From positions 1 through 35,520 of the forward strand of contig QCIV01000012.1 of NCBI GenBank assembly GCA_003216455.1: a stretch of 35,520 nucleotides of DNA, written 5' to 3'. Shown piece by piece: positions 25,103-33,913 of this stretch. The translations under genes and the position numbers were made by a program. The notes beneath the pieces are model-generated. The model was not told where the DNA came from, did not search any database, and worked only from the letters and a program-made list of their open reading frames with translations. This DNA is from Prochlorococcus sp. AG-402-N17. GTDB lineage: Bacteria > Cyanobacteriota > Cyanobacteriia > PCC-6307 > Cyanobiaceae. Position 1 is the stretch's first letter. The number at the start of each line of letters is the position of its first letter.

Positions 25103-27169
25103 ATGGTGGATACCAATAATCGAGAAAGTAGAAAATATAACATCCCTGATAATGAAGATATGAATATTAACTATTGGATTAATGGACTTCTCGCTTGGTG
25201 GAGTGGGTTCAGTTTAAGAACAAAGTTATTAGCCATAGCGACTCTTGTCGTTAGTCTTTTAATGACAGGAATAACTTTTTTTGCATTAAATAGTATTCAA
25301 AAAGATGCAGGTATGAATGATACTAGATATGCTCGAGATCTTGGCTTATTGTTATCTGGGAATGTTACAGAATTAGTCGCTAATAATCAAAAAAAAGAAA
25401 TTTCAAATGTAGCTGAAAAGTTTTGGAGATCAAGTCGAAACCTGCGTTATATATTTTTTACTGATGCTGAAGATATTGTTCAACTTGGGATACCGATCAG
25501 TGCAACACCAACAAGCTCAGACAGTCAGTTTCAGCTCACTCGAAAATTAAAACTACCTTCAGAATTAAAGAAAAGACCACAATTCCCTTTGGTTAGGCAG
25601 CATGCAACACCTCAAGGTCAAGTAACAGATGTATTTGTCCCAATGTTGTGGAAAGGCAAATATCTTGGAACTTTAGCTTTAGGAGTCACCCCTAATAAAA
25701 AAGCACTAGCCAGTGCTGCCTTAACTAGAGAAGTAACCATTGCAGTTTTTATTTCTATTTGGGTTTTAGTAATACTTGGAGCTGTATTTAATGCACTAAC
25801 AATTACAAGACCCGTCAGAGAACTAGTAAGAGGTGTTAGAGAAATTTCAAGAGGAAACTTTAAATCCAGAATTTCTTTACCCATGACAGGTGATCTAGGA
25901 GAACTTCTAAATGGATTTAACCGAATGGCAACACAGTTAGAAAATTATGATGAAGCTAATATTGAAGAACTAAAAGCGGCACAAATCAAGCAGCAATCAT
26001 TAATAGCTACAATGGCTGATGGTGCAATATTATTAGACTCACAAGGCAAGATTGTACTTACTAATCCAACAGCAAAGAGATTATTTCGTTGGGAAGGAAG
26101 ATTTCTCGAAGGTAAACATTTTTTAAATGAAATTCCCGAAATTTTATCTAATGACTTACATACAAATATAGAATCAATTTTAAACAGGCAAAAGGAGAAG
26201 GACGATCTAAGATTCAGTTTAGGAGAACCAGCAAGAACCTTAAGAATTGTCTTACAATCAGTGTTAGATACAAATAAAGTTGAATTAAAAGGAATTGCTG
26301 TTACAATCCAAGATTTAACTAGAGAAGTTGAACTTAACGCGGCGCAAAATAGATTCATAAGCAATGTATCGCATGAATTAAGGACTCCACTTTTTAATAT
26401 CAAAAGTTATGTAGAGACCTTGCATGATTTAAAAGATCAGCTTACTGATGAAGAACAAATAGAATTTTTAGGAATTGCGAATTCAGAGACTGACAGGTTA
26501 ACAAGACTTGTAAATGATGTATTAGATTTATCTAGATTGGAGTCCGGGAAAATTGTTCAACTAGAGCAAATGGACATAAAACCAGCAATAGAACAGACTC
26601 TTAGAAATTATAGACTTAATGCTTCAGAAAAAAATGTTTCATTAGCTCATGACATAGAGGAAACTATTCCTCCAATTCTTGGAAATTTTGATTTACTTTT
26701 GCAGGTTTTTGATAATTTACTGGGAAATGGATTGAAATTTAGTCCAAAAAACAGCGCCCTAGTTATAAGAGCTTATACTTGGCCAGATTCCTGTCCTGCT
26801 TTCCCTCCAAGTATTAAAAATGATGCGGCCCCTCAATGTGAATTAGTTTCACCACTTCCAAAAGTAAGAATTGAGATTACTGATACTGGATCAGGAATTT
26901 CTCAGGCTGATCAAGAAAAGATATTTGATCGTTTTTATAGAGTAGAGAATGCTGTTCATACTGAGCAAGGAACCGGTTTAGGTCTATCTATAGTGCGGGG
27001 AATAATTGAAAAACACGGTGGGGATATACGTATGGCTAGTGAATTAGGAGTAGGAACAACTTTTTGGTTTGATTTAGCCCTGGCACAATCTGATAAAGAC
27101 GAATTATTGACAAAAGCTATTAATAATTCAGATTCTTTCCCAAGTTCTGAAATTAAAGAAATTATCTAA
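25103..27169 (+). CDS. nblS: NblS-type (Hik33/Ycf26) sensor histidine kinase
   Basis: This membrane sensor kinase controls high-light, nutrient and redox stress genes in cyanobacteria through RpaB. Order: first membrane helix (about residues 40-63), periplasmic sensor region, second helix (about 215-235), HAMP (ITRPVRELVRGVREIS), PAS (about 300-410, SLIATMADGAILLDSQGK), HisKA with phospho-acceptor His424 in SNVSHELRTPLFNIKSYVETL, then the HATPase with DNLLGNGLKFSP, DTGSGIS and GTGLGLSIV. Its 688 residues match NblS of related strains. It is four bases after purD, and its stop overlaps the kaiC stop by four bases on the other strand. Assignment to NblS rather than another Hik rests on domain order and the H-box sequence. 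Confidence 0.92.
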   Translation: MVDTNNRESRKYNIPDNEDMNINYWINGLLAWWSGFSLRTKLLAIATLVVSLLMTGITFFALNSIQKDAGMNDTRYARDLGLLLSGNVTELVANNQKKEISNVAEKFWRSSRNLRYIFFTDAEDIVQLGIPISATPTSSDSQFQLTRKLKLPSELKKRPQFPLVRQHATPQGQVTDVFVPMLWKGKYLGTLALGVTPNKKALASAALTREVTIAVFISIWVLVILGAVFNALTITRPVRELVRGVREISRGNFKSRISLPMTGDLGELLNGFNRMATQLENYDEANIEELKAAQIKQQSLIATMADGAILLDSQGKIVLTNPTAKRLFRWEGRFLEGKHFLNEIPEILSNDLHTNIESILNRQKEKDDLRFSLGEPARTLRIVLQSVLDTNKVELKGIAVTIQDLTREVELNAAQNRFISNVSHELRTPLFNIKSYVETLHDLKDQLTDEEQIEFLGIANSETDRLTRLVNDVLDLSRLESGKIVQLEQMDIKPAIEQTLRNYRLNASEKNVSLAHDIEETIPPILGNFDLLLQVFDNLLGNGLKFSPKNSALVIRAYTWPDSCPAFPPSIKNDAAPQCELVSPLPKVRIEITDTGSGISQADQEKIFDRFYRVENAVHTEQGTGLGLSIVRGIIEKHGGDIRMASELGVGTTFWFDLALAQSDKDELLTKAINNSDSFPSSEIKEII

Positions 27170-28695
27170 TTATTATCTATTCCCTTAAAAACATTTTGAA
27201 CATTTTGATCAGGCACAACTCTGTGAGGGGCACCACTAAATATTTGTTCAAAATTAGAAAAAGAATCCCTTATTTCTGGGCCACTATTTGTAATGATAAA
27301 TTCTCTTATTCTTTTATCATGCCATGATCCTCGCATTTTAAAAACATTTAAAGCTCGTGCCATCTCACCTTTTATTTCTACATATTGAAGCAACAATATG
27401 GTGTCTGTAATTGTTGAGATATGAGAATCAGTTATAGAATGACTTCCCATAAATTCTTCCGCAGTATTAGTAAAAAAGCCTGCTATTTCCTCTTGTTTTG
27501 TATAACCGGTAACAGCAATTACAAATTGTCTAAATGCATTCAAACTTACACCTCTGGCTAATGCAGAGAGAGAATCAATTGCCATTCTTTTTGGTTTAAA
27601 TTGATTAATTTGCGTTTTTATGATTTGTAAGTGATCCTCTAAACCTGTTGATTCAGGATATGCACAAATAATTTTTAATAGTCCATCACTTTCCATTTTT
27701 TCAAAATCTATACCCCAGCTAGTAGCATTCCTAAGCAATTGAGCCCTAGATTCTTCATATGCGAAAAGTATTGCTCTTTCATTATTGTTATAAGCATCTT
27801 CAACAAATTTTGATACAAGCATTGTTTTGCCCGTACCAGTTGCTCCAGTGGCGAGAATAATAGAATCTTGAAAATATCCTCCACCACACATGTCATCAAG
27901 ATCTTTAACTCCAGAGCTAATCCTAATATTTGAGGATCTCTGCGTTAATCTCATTGCTCCTAAGGCAAACACACTTATTCCATCCATCCCCATAGTGAAT
28001 GGATATTCACCTTTCATATGTACAGTACCTCTTAACTTCAGAACTTCTAGAGTTCTTCTTCTCTTCTCTGACTCAAGAACATTTCTTAATAAGACAACAT
28101 TATCAGACACAAATTCTTCTACACCATATCTAGCAATTGGTCCGTAATCATCCACCCTTTCTGTAGTCATAACTGTTGTCACACCTATTTCTTTTAATCT
28201 TGCTATCAATCTAAATATTTCCCTTCTAACAACGTATATAGCATCATACTGTTGAAAGACAGCAGTTATTGAATCTATTGCAACTCTTTTAGCTTTATAT
28301 TTTCTAATTGCATAACTAATTCTCTCAATTAGACCAGACAAGTCAAAGTTACCAGCCACATCCTGACCATCAGGATCAGGAGATGCGTCCAAAATAAAAA
28401 GTTTATTTTGATCAATTAATTCTTGTAAATCCCAACCAAAACTTGCAGCATTTCTAATAATATCTAATGGTGATTCTTCAAATGTTACAAAGATTCCAGG
28501 CTCATCAAAATTACAAATTCCATGGTGTAAATATTGCAGAGAAAAAACAGTTTTACCAGTTCCTGAAGTACCACTAACGAGTGTACTTCGAGATACAGGC
28601 AACCCACCCCTACAAACATCATCAAAACCTTCTATTCCAGTTGGTAATTTTTGTACTTGCATTTTATTTGATTTGCCAAATTTCTTATCATTCAT
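27166..28695 (-). CDS. kaiC: Circadian clock protein KaiC
   Basis: This is the hexameric autokinase and ATPase at the core of the cyanobacterial clock. Two RecA-like domains are intact: CI Walker A GTSGTGKT at 42-49 with catalytic Glu73/Glu74, and CII Walker A GATGTGKT at 284-291 with Glu314/Glu315. The phosphorylation pair Ser427/Thr428 in DSHISTITDT corresponds to S431/T432 of S. elongatus. The protein is 509 residues, about ten shorter than that reference, mainly at the termini. The C-terminal A-loop and tail (from about 487, SGAPHRVVPDQ) differ from the KaiA-binding tail. kaiB is 71 bases upstream on the same strand. Confidence 0.99.
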   Translation of the reverse strand: MNDKKFGKSNKMQVQKLPTGIEGFDDVCRGGLPVSRSTLVSGTSGTGKTVFSLQYLHHGICNFDEPGIFVTFEESPLDIIRNAASFGWDLQELIDQNKLFILDASPDPDGQDVAGNFDLSGLIERISYAIRKYKAKRVAIDSITAVFQQYDAIYVVRREIFRLIARLKEIGVTTVMTTERVDDYGPIARYGVEEFVSDNVVLLRNVLESEKRRRTLEVLKLRGTVHMKGEYPFTMGMDGISVFALGAMRLTQRSSNIRISSGVKDLDDMCGGGYFQDSIILATGATGTGKTMLVSKFVEDAYNNNERAILFAYEESRAQLLRNATSWGIDFEKMESDGLLKIICAYPESTGLEDHLQIIKTQINQFKPKRMAIDSLSALARGVSLNAFRQFVIAVTGYTKQEEIAGFFTNTAEEFMGSHSITDSHISTITDTILLLQYVEIKGEMARALNVFKMRGSWHDKRIREFIITNSGPEIRDSFSNFEQIFSGAPHRVVPDQNVQNVFKGIDNN

Positions 28696-28766
28696 AGTTT
28701 TGTGCTAATTAAACAAAAATAAAATAAATTTTGAATTAATTTTTAATTTTAAAAGTTTTATATATT

Positions 28767-29084
28767 TTATTTATCTCCACTATATTCAGTTTCAGTTAAT
28801 TCATCAAAAAGTAGATCTAAACCTATTAAAACTTTCTCTCTATCTGAAAGATCACCTATTATTTTTCTAACTGGTGGCGGTAAAATTTTAGCTAACGTTG
28901 GAGTGGCTAAAATTTTATCTTCTTCTGCAAGTTGTGGTTGCTTAAGTACATCGATAACCTTCAAAGCATAAACTCCTTTGAATTCATTTTCTAAAATTTC
29001 TCTTAAGGTATTTAAAGCTCTCATCGAATTAGGAGTATTTCCAGCAACATAGAGTTTTAAAATATATGTTTTCCTTGCTGCCAT
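28767..29084 (-). CDS. kaiB: Circadian clock protein KaiB
   Basis: This fold-switching clock protein binds the KaiC CI ring. The 105 residues begin [20 protein letters not shown] and include [24 protein letters not shown], the core of the thioredoxin-like switched fold, ending in the acidic [11 protein letters not shown]. kaiA, expected upstream in most cyanobacteria, is absent: the divergent neighbour is rplU and the spacer is only 143 bases. A short AGGA lies about 9 bases ahead of the ATG and could be its ribosome-binding site. Confidence 0.99.
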   Translation of the reverse strand: MAARKTYILKLYVAGNTPNSMRALNTLREILENEFKGVYALKVIDVLKQPQLAEEDKILATPTLAKILPPPVRKIIGDLSDREKVLIGLDLLFDELTETEYSGDK

Positions 29085-29164
29085 CGTTATAGTTCCTGAA
29101 TTGATATAAAAGATTTAAAACAACCCTTGACTTATTACACTACAAAATAAGAAAATAAACAAAC

Positions 29165-29170
29165 TATTAT
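29165..29170 (+). promoter_or_regulatory. Possible -10 element for rplU-rpmA
   Basis: TATTAT matches five of six bases of the sigma-70 -10 consensus and lies about 60 bases ahead of the rplU ATG. No good -35 sits at the usual spacing (an upstream TTGACT at 29127 is too far). In AT-rich DNA such a match is weak evidence. Confidence 0.3.
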
Positions 29171-29182
29171 GATTGCTTATTG

Positions 29183-29209
29183 GGCTTAATCAAATTATTA
29201 ATTTGAGCC
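29183..29209 (+). promoter_or_regulatory. Hairpin in the rplU leader
   Basis: CAAATT-ATT-AATTTG (29191-29205) forms a perfect 6-bp stem with a 3-base loop. It is extended by an outer GGCT/AGCC pair (29183-29186 and 29206-29209) with a TAAT bulge. It ends 18 bases before the rplU ATG, has no T-run, and so is not a terminator. It could be a regulatory leader for autogenous control by L21; that is inference. Confidence 0.4.
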
Positions 29210-29227
29210 TGGTAGTGTCTTTAAGAT

Positions 29228-29671
29228 ATGACAAATTCTAAAATCTCCTCAAACAATTCTTCTGAAAGTAATGAATTGTATGCAATAGCAGAAACTTCAG
29301 GTCAACAATTTTGGTTCGAAGTTAATAGATACTATGACATAGACAGGTTAAATGCAAAAGAGAAAGACAAGATAACACTGGAAAAAGTTTTAGTTTTAAA
29401 AGACAATGAGTCTATAACTATTGGTAAACCTTATGTTAAAGATGCGAAAATTGAATTAGAAGTAGTCTCTCATAAAAGAGGTAAGAAAATTCTTGTATAC
29501 AAGATGCGTCCCAAAAAAAAGACAAGAAAAAAGATGGGACACAGACAAGAACTTACAAGAGTTATGGTAAAATCTATTAAAGTGGGTAAAAGCACTGCTA
29601 AGTCTTCTTCTAAAAAGGAAGAAACTCTTAAAAAGGAAACTAAACCAAAATCCGAGAAATCTACAAATTAA
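29228..29671 (+). CDS. rplU: 50S ribosomal protein L21
   Basis: This is a large-subunit ribosomal protein that binds 23S rRNA. The core (about residues 16-118) has YAIAETSGQQFWFEVNRYYDIDRL and the KILVYKMRPKKKTRKKMGHRQELT segment typical of L21. A hydrophilic N-terminal extension of about 15 residues and a Lys/Ser/Glu-rich C-terminal tail of about 30 residues make it 147 long, against about 103 for E. coli; such tails occur in cyanobacterial L21. rpmA follows after nine bases in the standard order. Confidence 0.97.
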   Translation: MTNSKISSNNSSESNELYAIAETSGQQFWFEVNRYYDIDRLNAKEKDKITLEKVLVLKDNESITIGKPYVKDAKIELEVVSHKRGKKILVYKMRPKKKTRKKMGHRQELTRVMVKSIKVGKSTAKSSSKKEETLKKETKPKSEKSTN

Positions 29672-29680
29672 ACACTTCTA

Positions 29681-29941
29681 ATGGCACATAAAAAAGGAAC
29701 AGGTTCAACTAGAAACGGAAGAGATTCAAATTCTAAAAGATTAGGTGTGAAAGCTTATGGAGGAGAAAAAGTAACTGCTGGATCAATTTTAATTCGCCAA
29801 AGAGGTACATCTTTTTTGCCAGGAATCAATGTCGGGAAGGGTAAAGATGACACCCTTTTTGCACTTAAAGAAGGAACCGTAAGTTTCGAAAGCATTAAAA
29901 GAAATTTAAGAAATAGAAAAAGAGTTAATATTGTTATCTAA
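29681..29941 (+). CDS. rpmA: 50S ribosomal protein L27
   Basis: This ribosomal protein has an N-terminal tail that reaches the peptidyl transferase centre. [20 protein letters not shown] and [23 protein letters not shown] are the family signature, and length 86 is normal. The N-terminus begins directly with the mature AHKKG tail, so no processing by a Prp protease is needed. The stop overlaps the opposing methyltransferase gene by eight bases. Confidence 0.98.
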   Translation: MAHKKGTGSTRNGRDSNSKRLGVKAYGGEKVTAGSILIRQRGTSFLPGINVGKGKDDTLFALKEGTVSFESIKRNLRNRKRVNIVI

Positions 29942-30674
29942 TTTTTTTATAAGCTCTTGTAGTTATAAGAATAGGATGAAATACTTCTAAAAAATTTGAT
30001 TGAAGAGTCTCAAAAAATTTTTCAACGATTTTATTGTCATCGATATGAAACGGATATTCATTCTTATCACCTTTATAAAAATACCAATTAAATAAAGCAA
30101 TAGAATTACTATCCATAATCTCACTAAAATTATTAATTTGAGAAGTTGGATCTGCAAGATGTTCCAAAACATCAAGGCAAACTATCGTATCAAATTTCAA
30201 TATCTGTGTATCTTGAATTGTCCTGTAGAAAGTAAGTTTTTTTTCGACTCCTAATTTCTTAGCCCTGTATTCAACAAAATTTCTGTTTGTTTGATTAATA
30301 TCTACAAAAAATACATGCTCAACTTTTGAAGACATAGCGTTAGCTAAGGCGTGCGTACCAATACCTCCTCCAAAATCCAAAACTAAATCTCTAGAAAATC
30401 TCTGCTGAAGTTTTAAAGTATCAGCGATGTATTCCCTACTTGTAATATGCCAAGCAGCTAAATCAGCTACATGCCTATCTCCTACAATCTCAGTATAAAA
30501 ATCTGAAACATCATTCAAAGCATCTCCAGGATGTGAATTTGCCAAATTCATCTTTGCATTTGCAAGGAATCCATCTAAATCGCATTCTCTAATAGATAAG
30601 TATTCCATTAAATGTGATTTCAAATTAAAAGCATTGTCTAAAAACTCTTTTACAATAAAATTATTGTTTTTCAA
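29934..30674 (-). CDS. SAM-dependent class I methyltransferase, substrate unknown
   Basis: This is a 246-residue soluble protein with a Rossmann-type methyltransferase domain. Motif [13 protein letters not shown] (about 99-110) binds SAM; the acidic residue after strand 2 is Asp125 in FFVDIN; motif IV is [14 protein letters not shown]. The N-terminal 90 residues are helical, with [18 protein letters not shown], which may contact the substrate. The [19 protein letters not shown] segment late in the protein is unusual. It does not match Ubi, Bch or rRNA methyltransferases that I know. It is flanked on both sides by unrelated genes facing the other way. Confidence 0.82.
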   Translation of the reverse strand: MKNNNFIVKEFLDNAFNLKSHLMEYLSIRECDLDGFLANAKMNLANSHPGDALNDVSDFYTEIVGDRHVADLAAWHITSREYIADTLKLQQRFSRDLVLDFGGGIGTHALANAMSSKVEHVFFVDINQTNRNFVEYRAKKLGVEKKLTFYRTIQDTQILKFDTIVCLDVLEHLADPTSQINNFSEIMDSNSIALFNWYFYKGDKNEYPFHIDDNKIVEKFFETLQSNFLEVFHPILITTRAYKKIR

Positions 30675-30750
30675 TTTCTTACTCTAAATTTCCGATACCA
30701 AAATCATAGGATGGTTATAAATCTTTCTCAAAGTATTCTTAATATTAAAA

Positions 30751-31674
30751 ATGGAAACTAAAGATGGATTCTTAGTAATTAATAAAGATAAAGGATGTAC
30801 ATCACATGATTGTGTTAAACAAATAAGGAAGTTACTAAATACAAAAAAGGTCGGTCACACAGGAACTCTTGACCCAGAAGTTATAGGAACATTACCTATC
30901 GCTATAGGCAGTGCAACAAGATTTATTCAATATCTTCCTCAGGGTAAAACCTACATAGGACAAATTAAATTAGGAATAAGAACTAACACTGATGATATTC
31001 ATGGGGAAATAATTAATCAAAAAAATTGGCCAAAAATCAGTGATGAAAAATTAGATCAATACTTAAATAGATTTAGAGGAATTATTAAACAAATTCCGCC
31101 GAAAGTATCTAGTGTACACGTTAATGGTGAGAGAGCTTATAAAAAATCTTTAAGGAATGAAAATTTTGAATTACCACCAAGAAAAGTAAAAATAGACGAA
31201 CTTACTTTAATGAAATGGGACCAAATAAACGGAATCATAGAAATAAAAATCAAATGTTCAGCTGGCACATATATAAGAGCAATTGCAAGAGATTTAGGAG
31301 AAATTCTTAATTCCGAAGGCTGCCTTCTACAACTTAAAAGAATTTCAGCTTGTGGCTTTGATGAACAAAACTCGATAAAGATATCTGATATCGAAAAAGA
31401 AAAAGGAAAAAAAAGCTCGAAAAATTTTATTATTCCAACAATTTCTGCTCTTAATCACATTTCAACATTTATCTTAATTAATGAAGAACAAATCCATTTT
31501 TGGCAAACAGGAAGATCAATTAGAGTTGATATTAATTACTTCAAGGAAAGCGAGTCTTTTGATTGTAAAAAACCCATAAAAGTAATAGATAAAAAACAAA
31601 CACTACTCGGGATTGGCTTCTTAAATAAAGATCTATCTAATATAAATCCAAAATTAGTCCTTAATGCTAAATAA
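30751..31674 (+). CDS. truB: tRNA pseudouridine-55 synthase
   Basis: This enzyme makes pseudouridine 55 in the T loop of t[20 protein letters not shown] opens the protein, followed by [21 protein letters not shown] with the catalytic Asp at about residue 42, and [16 protein letters not shown] in the core. Length 307 includes a small C-terminal domain. In the usual GTLDPLATGVLP motif, Glu-Val-Ile replaces Leu-Ala-Thr, a mild variant that keeps the catalytic Asp. It converges with the next gene with a three-base gap. Confidence 0.96.
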   Translation: METKDGFLVINKDKGCTSHDCVKQIRKLLNTKKVGHTGTLDPEVIGTLPIAIGSATRFIQYLPQGKTYIGQIKLGIRTNTDDIHGEIINQKNWPKISDEKLDQYLNRFRGIIKQIPPKVSSVHVNGERAYKKSLRNENFELPPRKVKIDELTLMKWDQINGIIEIKIKCSAGTYIRAIARDLGEILNSEGCLLQLKRISACGFDEQNSIKISDIEKEKGKKSSKNFIIPTISALNHISTFILINEEQIHFWQTGRSIRVDINYFKESESFDCKKPIKVIDKKQTLLGIGFLNKDLSNINPKLVLNAK

Positions 31675-31677
31675 TTT

Positions 31678-32853
31678 CTATAGGTAATCTTTTCTAAAAG
31701 GTTTAATCTGCACACCCCTATAAAAATGCTTTAATATTCTTTCAGCTTTTTGGCCTCTTGACGCCAGATATTTAGCACCCCATTGACTCATTCCTACTCC
31801 ATGACCTGATCCCTGACCAAAAACTATCAAACCTTTTTTTGTAGGAAATTTATTGTTTAATTCTCCCTCATAAAATTTAAATCTTACAAAATTACTTTTG
31901 AGGCCTAATCTTTTTCTTAAAACTACCCCAGATATTTGATCAGAACCATAAGCCCCAAAAAGTTTTACATTTTTTACCCTCCCGGTACTAGTTATATCTA
32001 GAATCTCTATATTTTTTAAACCTCCAATCTTGGGGAATAAATCTATTAATTCATTACTCGAAAATTTTTTTTGCCAGTTGAATTTTGGATTATTTTTATC
32101 AAAATCTTTCACACTTGATAAATATGGATATTTATTCTTCCATACATCTTGACTATTTTCTGTCATTCCACCTGAACTACTATGAAACAAAGCATTAATT
32201 AATTTATTTTTATACGTCAAAACCAAAGATCTGGTACTTTTAACGGCTCTGATAGTTTTATAAGTTCTTGACTCCAATCCATTATAGACTTGATTTTTCT
32301 GGGTTGAATCTATATCAAACAAATTATTTCCCTTTTGCTTTAAAGCATAAGTTCTTGAGGCAATTGCTTGTGCTTTTAGTGCTTCAATAGGCCATTTTGT
32401 TGGCATTTCTGAGCCCACTACACTACTTAAGTATTTTTCTATTCCTAAAACATTCACTACCAATATTTCAGAATCAAGTACGAAGAGATTAAGCTTACCA
32501 GAAAATCTTTTCTGACCTACCCATATACCTCTTTCATCAAAAGATCTAATTTGAAATTGTTGATTACTGTTTAAGTCATATTTTTTTTGTTTATTTTTAT
32601 CAAAATATAAAATTTTTCTATTTTTCTCATTTTTCAAAGTTAAGCCTTTTATTTTTTTACTTGAAAAAAATTCCCCATCTATTATCAAGGGAATTGATTT
32701 GTCTGATCTAATCCTTAAATTATTATTTTTTGATATCAAGACTCTAATTCTTGGTTCTCTAGATGCAAAAACACTTTGAGTCTGAAAAACACAAATAAAT
32801 AAAATAGTAATCAGGCAACATCTACTATAATAATTTTTAAATTTAAGTATCAC
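31678..32853 (-). CDS. Exported SpoIID/LytB-domain protein
   Basis: This protein has a SpoIID-type domain, whose members cleave glycan strands of denuded peptidoglycan as lytic transglycosylases. A signal peptide covers about residues 1-31 (ending QSVFA). The domain (about 140-385) has IEKYLSSVVGSEMPTKWPIEALKAQAIASRTYAL with the catalytic-type Glu in SEMP, HSSSGGMTENSQDVW and GQGSGHGVGMSQWGA. A 100-residue N-terminal part precedes it. Length 391 is usual for cyanobacterial members. It probably acts in the periplasm in cell-wall remodelling; the exact substrate is not shown. Confidence 0.93.
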   Translation of the reverse strand: MILKFKNYYSRCCLITILFICVFQTQSVFASREPRIRVLISKNNNLRIRSDKSIPLIIDGEFFSSKKIKGLTLKNEKNRKILYFDKNKQKKYDLNSNQQFQIRSFDERGIWVGQKRFSGKLNLFVLDSEILVVNVLGIEKYLSSVVGSEMPTKWPIEALKAQAIASRTYALKQKGNNLFDIDSTQKNQVYNGLESRTYKTIRAVKSTRSLVLTYKNKLINALFHSSSGGMTENSQDVWKNKYPYLSSVKDFDKNNPKFNWQKKFSSNELIDLFPKIGGLKNIEILDITSTGRVKNVKLFGAYGSDQISGVVLRKRLGLKSNFVRFKFYEGELNNKFPTKKGLIVFGQGSGHGVGMSQWGAKYLASRGQKAERILKHFYRGVQIKPFRKDYL

Positions 32854-32942
32854 TTTGTTTAAAAAACAAATGCTTAATTTGCCTAAGTTTGACTAAAAGT
32901 CTAGATTTAAGCCAGATATAAAAATAAAAATATCATAAATAA

Positions 32943-33881
32943 GTGAATATCACCTTCTTAGGAACAAGTTCAGGAGTCCCTTCCTTAACGAGAAATGTTT
33001 CTTCCCTAGCGCTTAAATTATCACAGTCATCAGAAGTTTGGCTTTTTGATTGTGGAGAGGGAACGCAACATCAAATAATGAAAAGCAATATTAAATCTTC
33101 ACAAATCAAGAAAATATTTATTACACATATGCATGGAGATCATATTTATGGTTTACCAGGACTTTTGGCGACCTTAGGTTTATCAGGAAATAGTAAGGGT
33201 ATAGAAATTTACGGCCCTTCAGAGTTGAGAATTTTTATAAATTCTGCACTTAAAAGTAGTTTTTGCAAGTTATCGTTCCCATTGCATTTTGTGGAAGTTG
33301 AAAATTTTGCATCAGAAAATAAAATCCTATTTGAAAACAACAAAATAAAAGTAAATTGCGCCTGTCTTAAACATAAAATACCTGCTTATGGTTATCGAGT
33401 TAGTGAAAAAGATAAACCAGGTATATTTGATATCAAAAAAGCAGAGTCTCTAAAAATAGCACCTGGACCAATTTATTCAGAACTGCAACAAGGTAAAAAG
33501 GTAGTATTAGCGGATGGCAGAACATTTGATGGGAAAGAATTCTGTGGACCTCCGAGAGAGGGTGAAAGTTTTGTTTATTGCACAGATACAGTCTTTAGCG
33601 AATCAGCTGTTTCACTATCAAAAAATGCCGATTTACTCGTACATGAATCGACTTTTTCAGAGGAGGAAGAAAGCATGGCCTACGAAAAATTACATTCCAC
33701 AACAATTATGGCTGCCAAAACAGCATTATTATCTAACACAAAAAAATTAATTATTACTCATTTAAGCCCAAGATACACTAATAAAAATGCAATTACGCCA
33801 AGCGATTTGCTTAAAGAGGCTCAAAAAGTTTTCCCAAATACTCAGCTTGCAAAAGATTTTCTAACTGCAGAAATAAAATAA
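32943..33881 (+). CDS. rnz: Ribonuclease Z
   Basis: This zinc beta-lactamase-fold endonuclease trims the 3' end of tRNA precursors; fitting this, the tRNA in this window does not encode CCA. The metal motif THMHGDHIYG gives His62, His64, Asp66 and His67. The N-terminal MNITFLGTSSGVPS, the GPPREGESFVYCTDT segment and HESTF near the end are standard. Length 312 is normal. The start is GTG at 32943, which gives the conserved N-terminus. Confidence 0.96.
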   Translation: MNITFLGTSSGVPSLTRNVSSLALKLSQSSEVWLFDCGEGTQHQIMKSNIKSSQIKKIFITHMHGDHIYGLPGLLATLGLSGNSKGIEIYGPSELRIFINSALKSSFCKLSFPLHFVEVENFASENKILFENNKIKVNCACLKHKIPAYGYRVSEKDKPGIFDIKKAESLKIAPGPIYSELQQGKKVVLADGRTFDGKEFCGPPREGESFVYCTDTVFSESAVSLSKNADLLVHESTFSEEEESMAYEKLHSTTIMAAKTALLSNTKKLIITHLSPRYTNKNAITPSDLLKEAQKVFPNTQLAKDFLTAEIK

Positions 33882-33913
33882 ACTGCAACAGTTCGTGAGA
33901 AGAAGGGTCGCAA

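Noticed and set aside
29085-29227. Degraded kaiA between kaiB and rplU
   Set aside because: 143 bases with stops in all frames and no recognisable KaiA segment; the space is fully usable as two divergent promoters and a leader.
30751-31674. Broken TruB because the GTLDPLATG motif is altered
   Set aside because: The catalytic Asp and the flanking residues are intact; only neighbouring positions differ, and the rest of the protein is full length.
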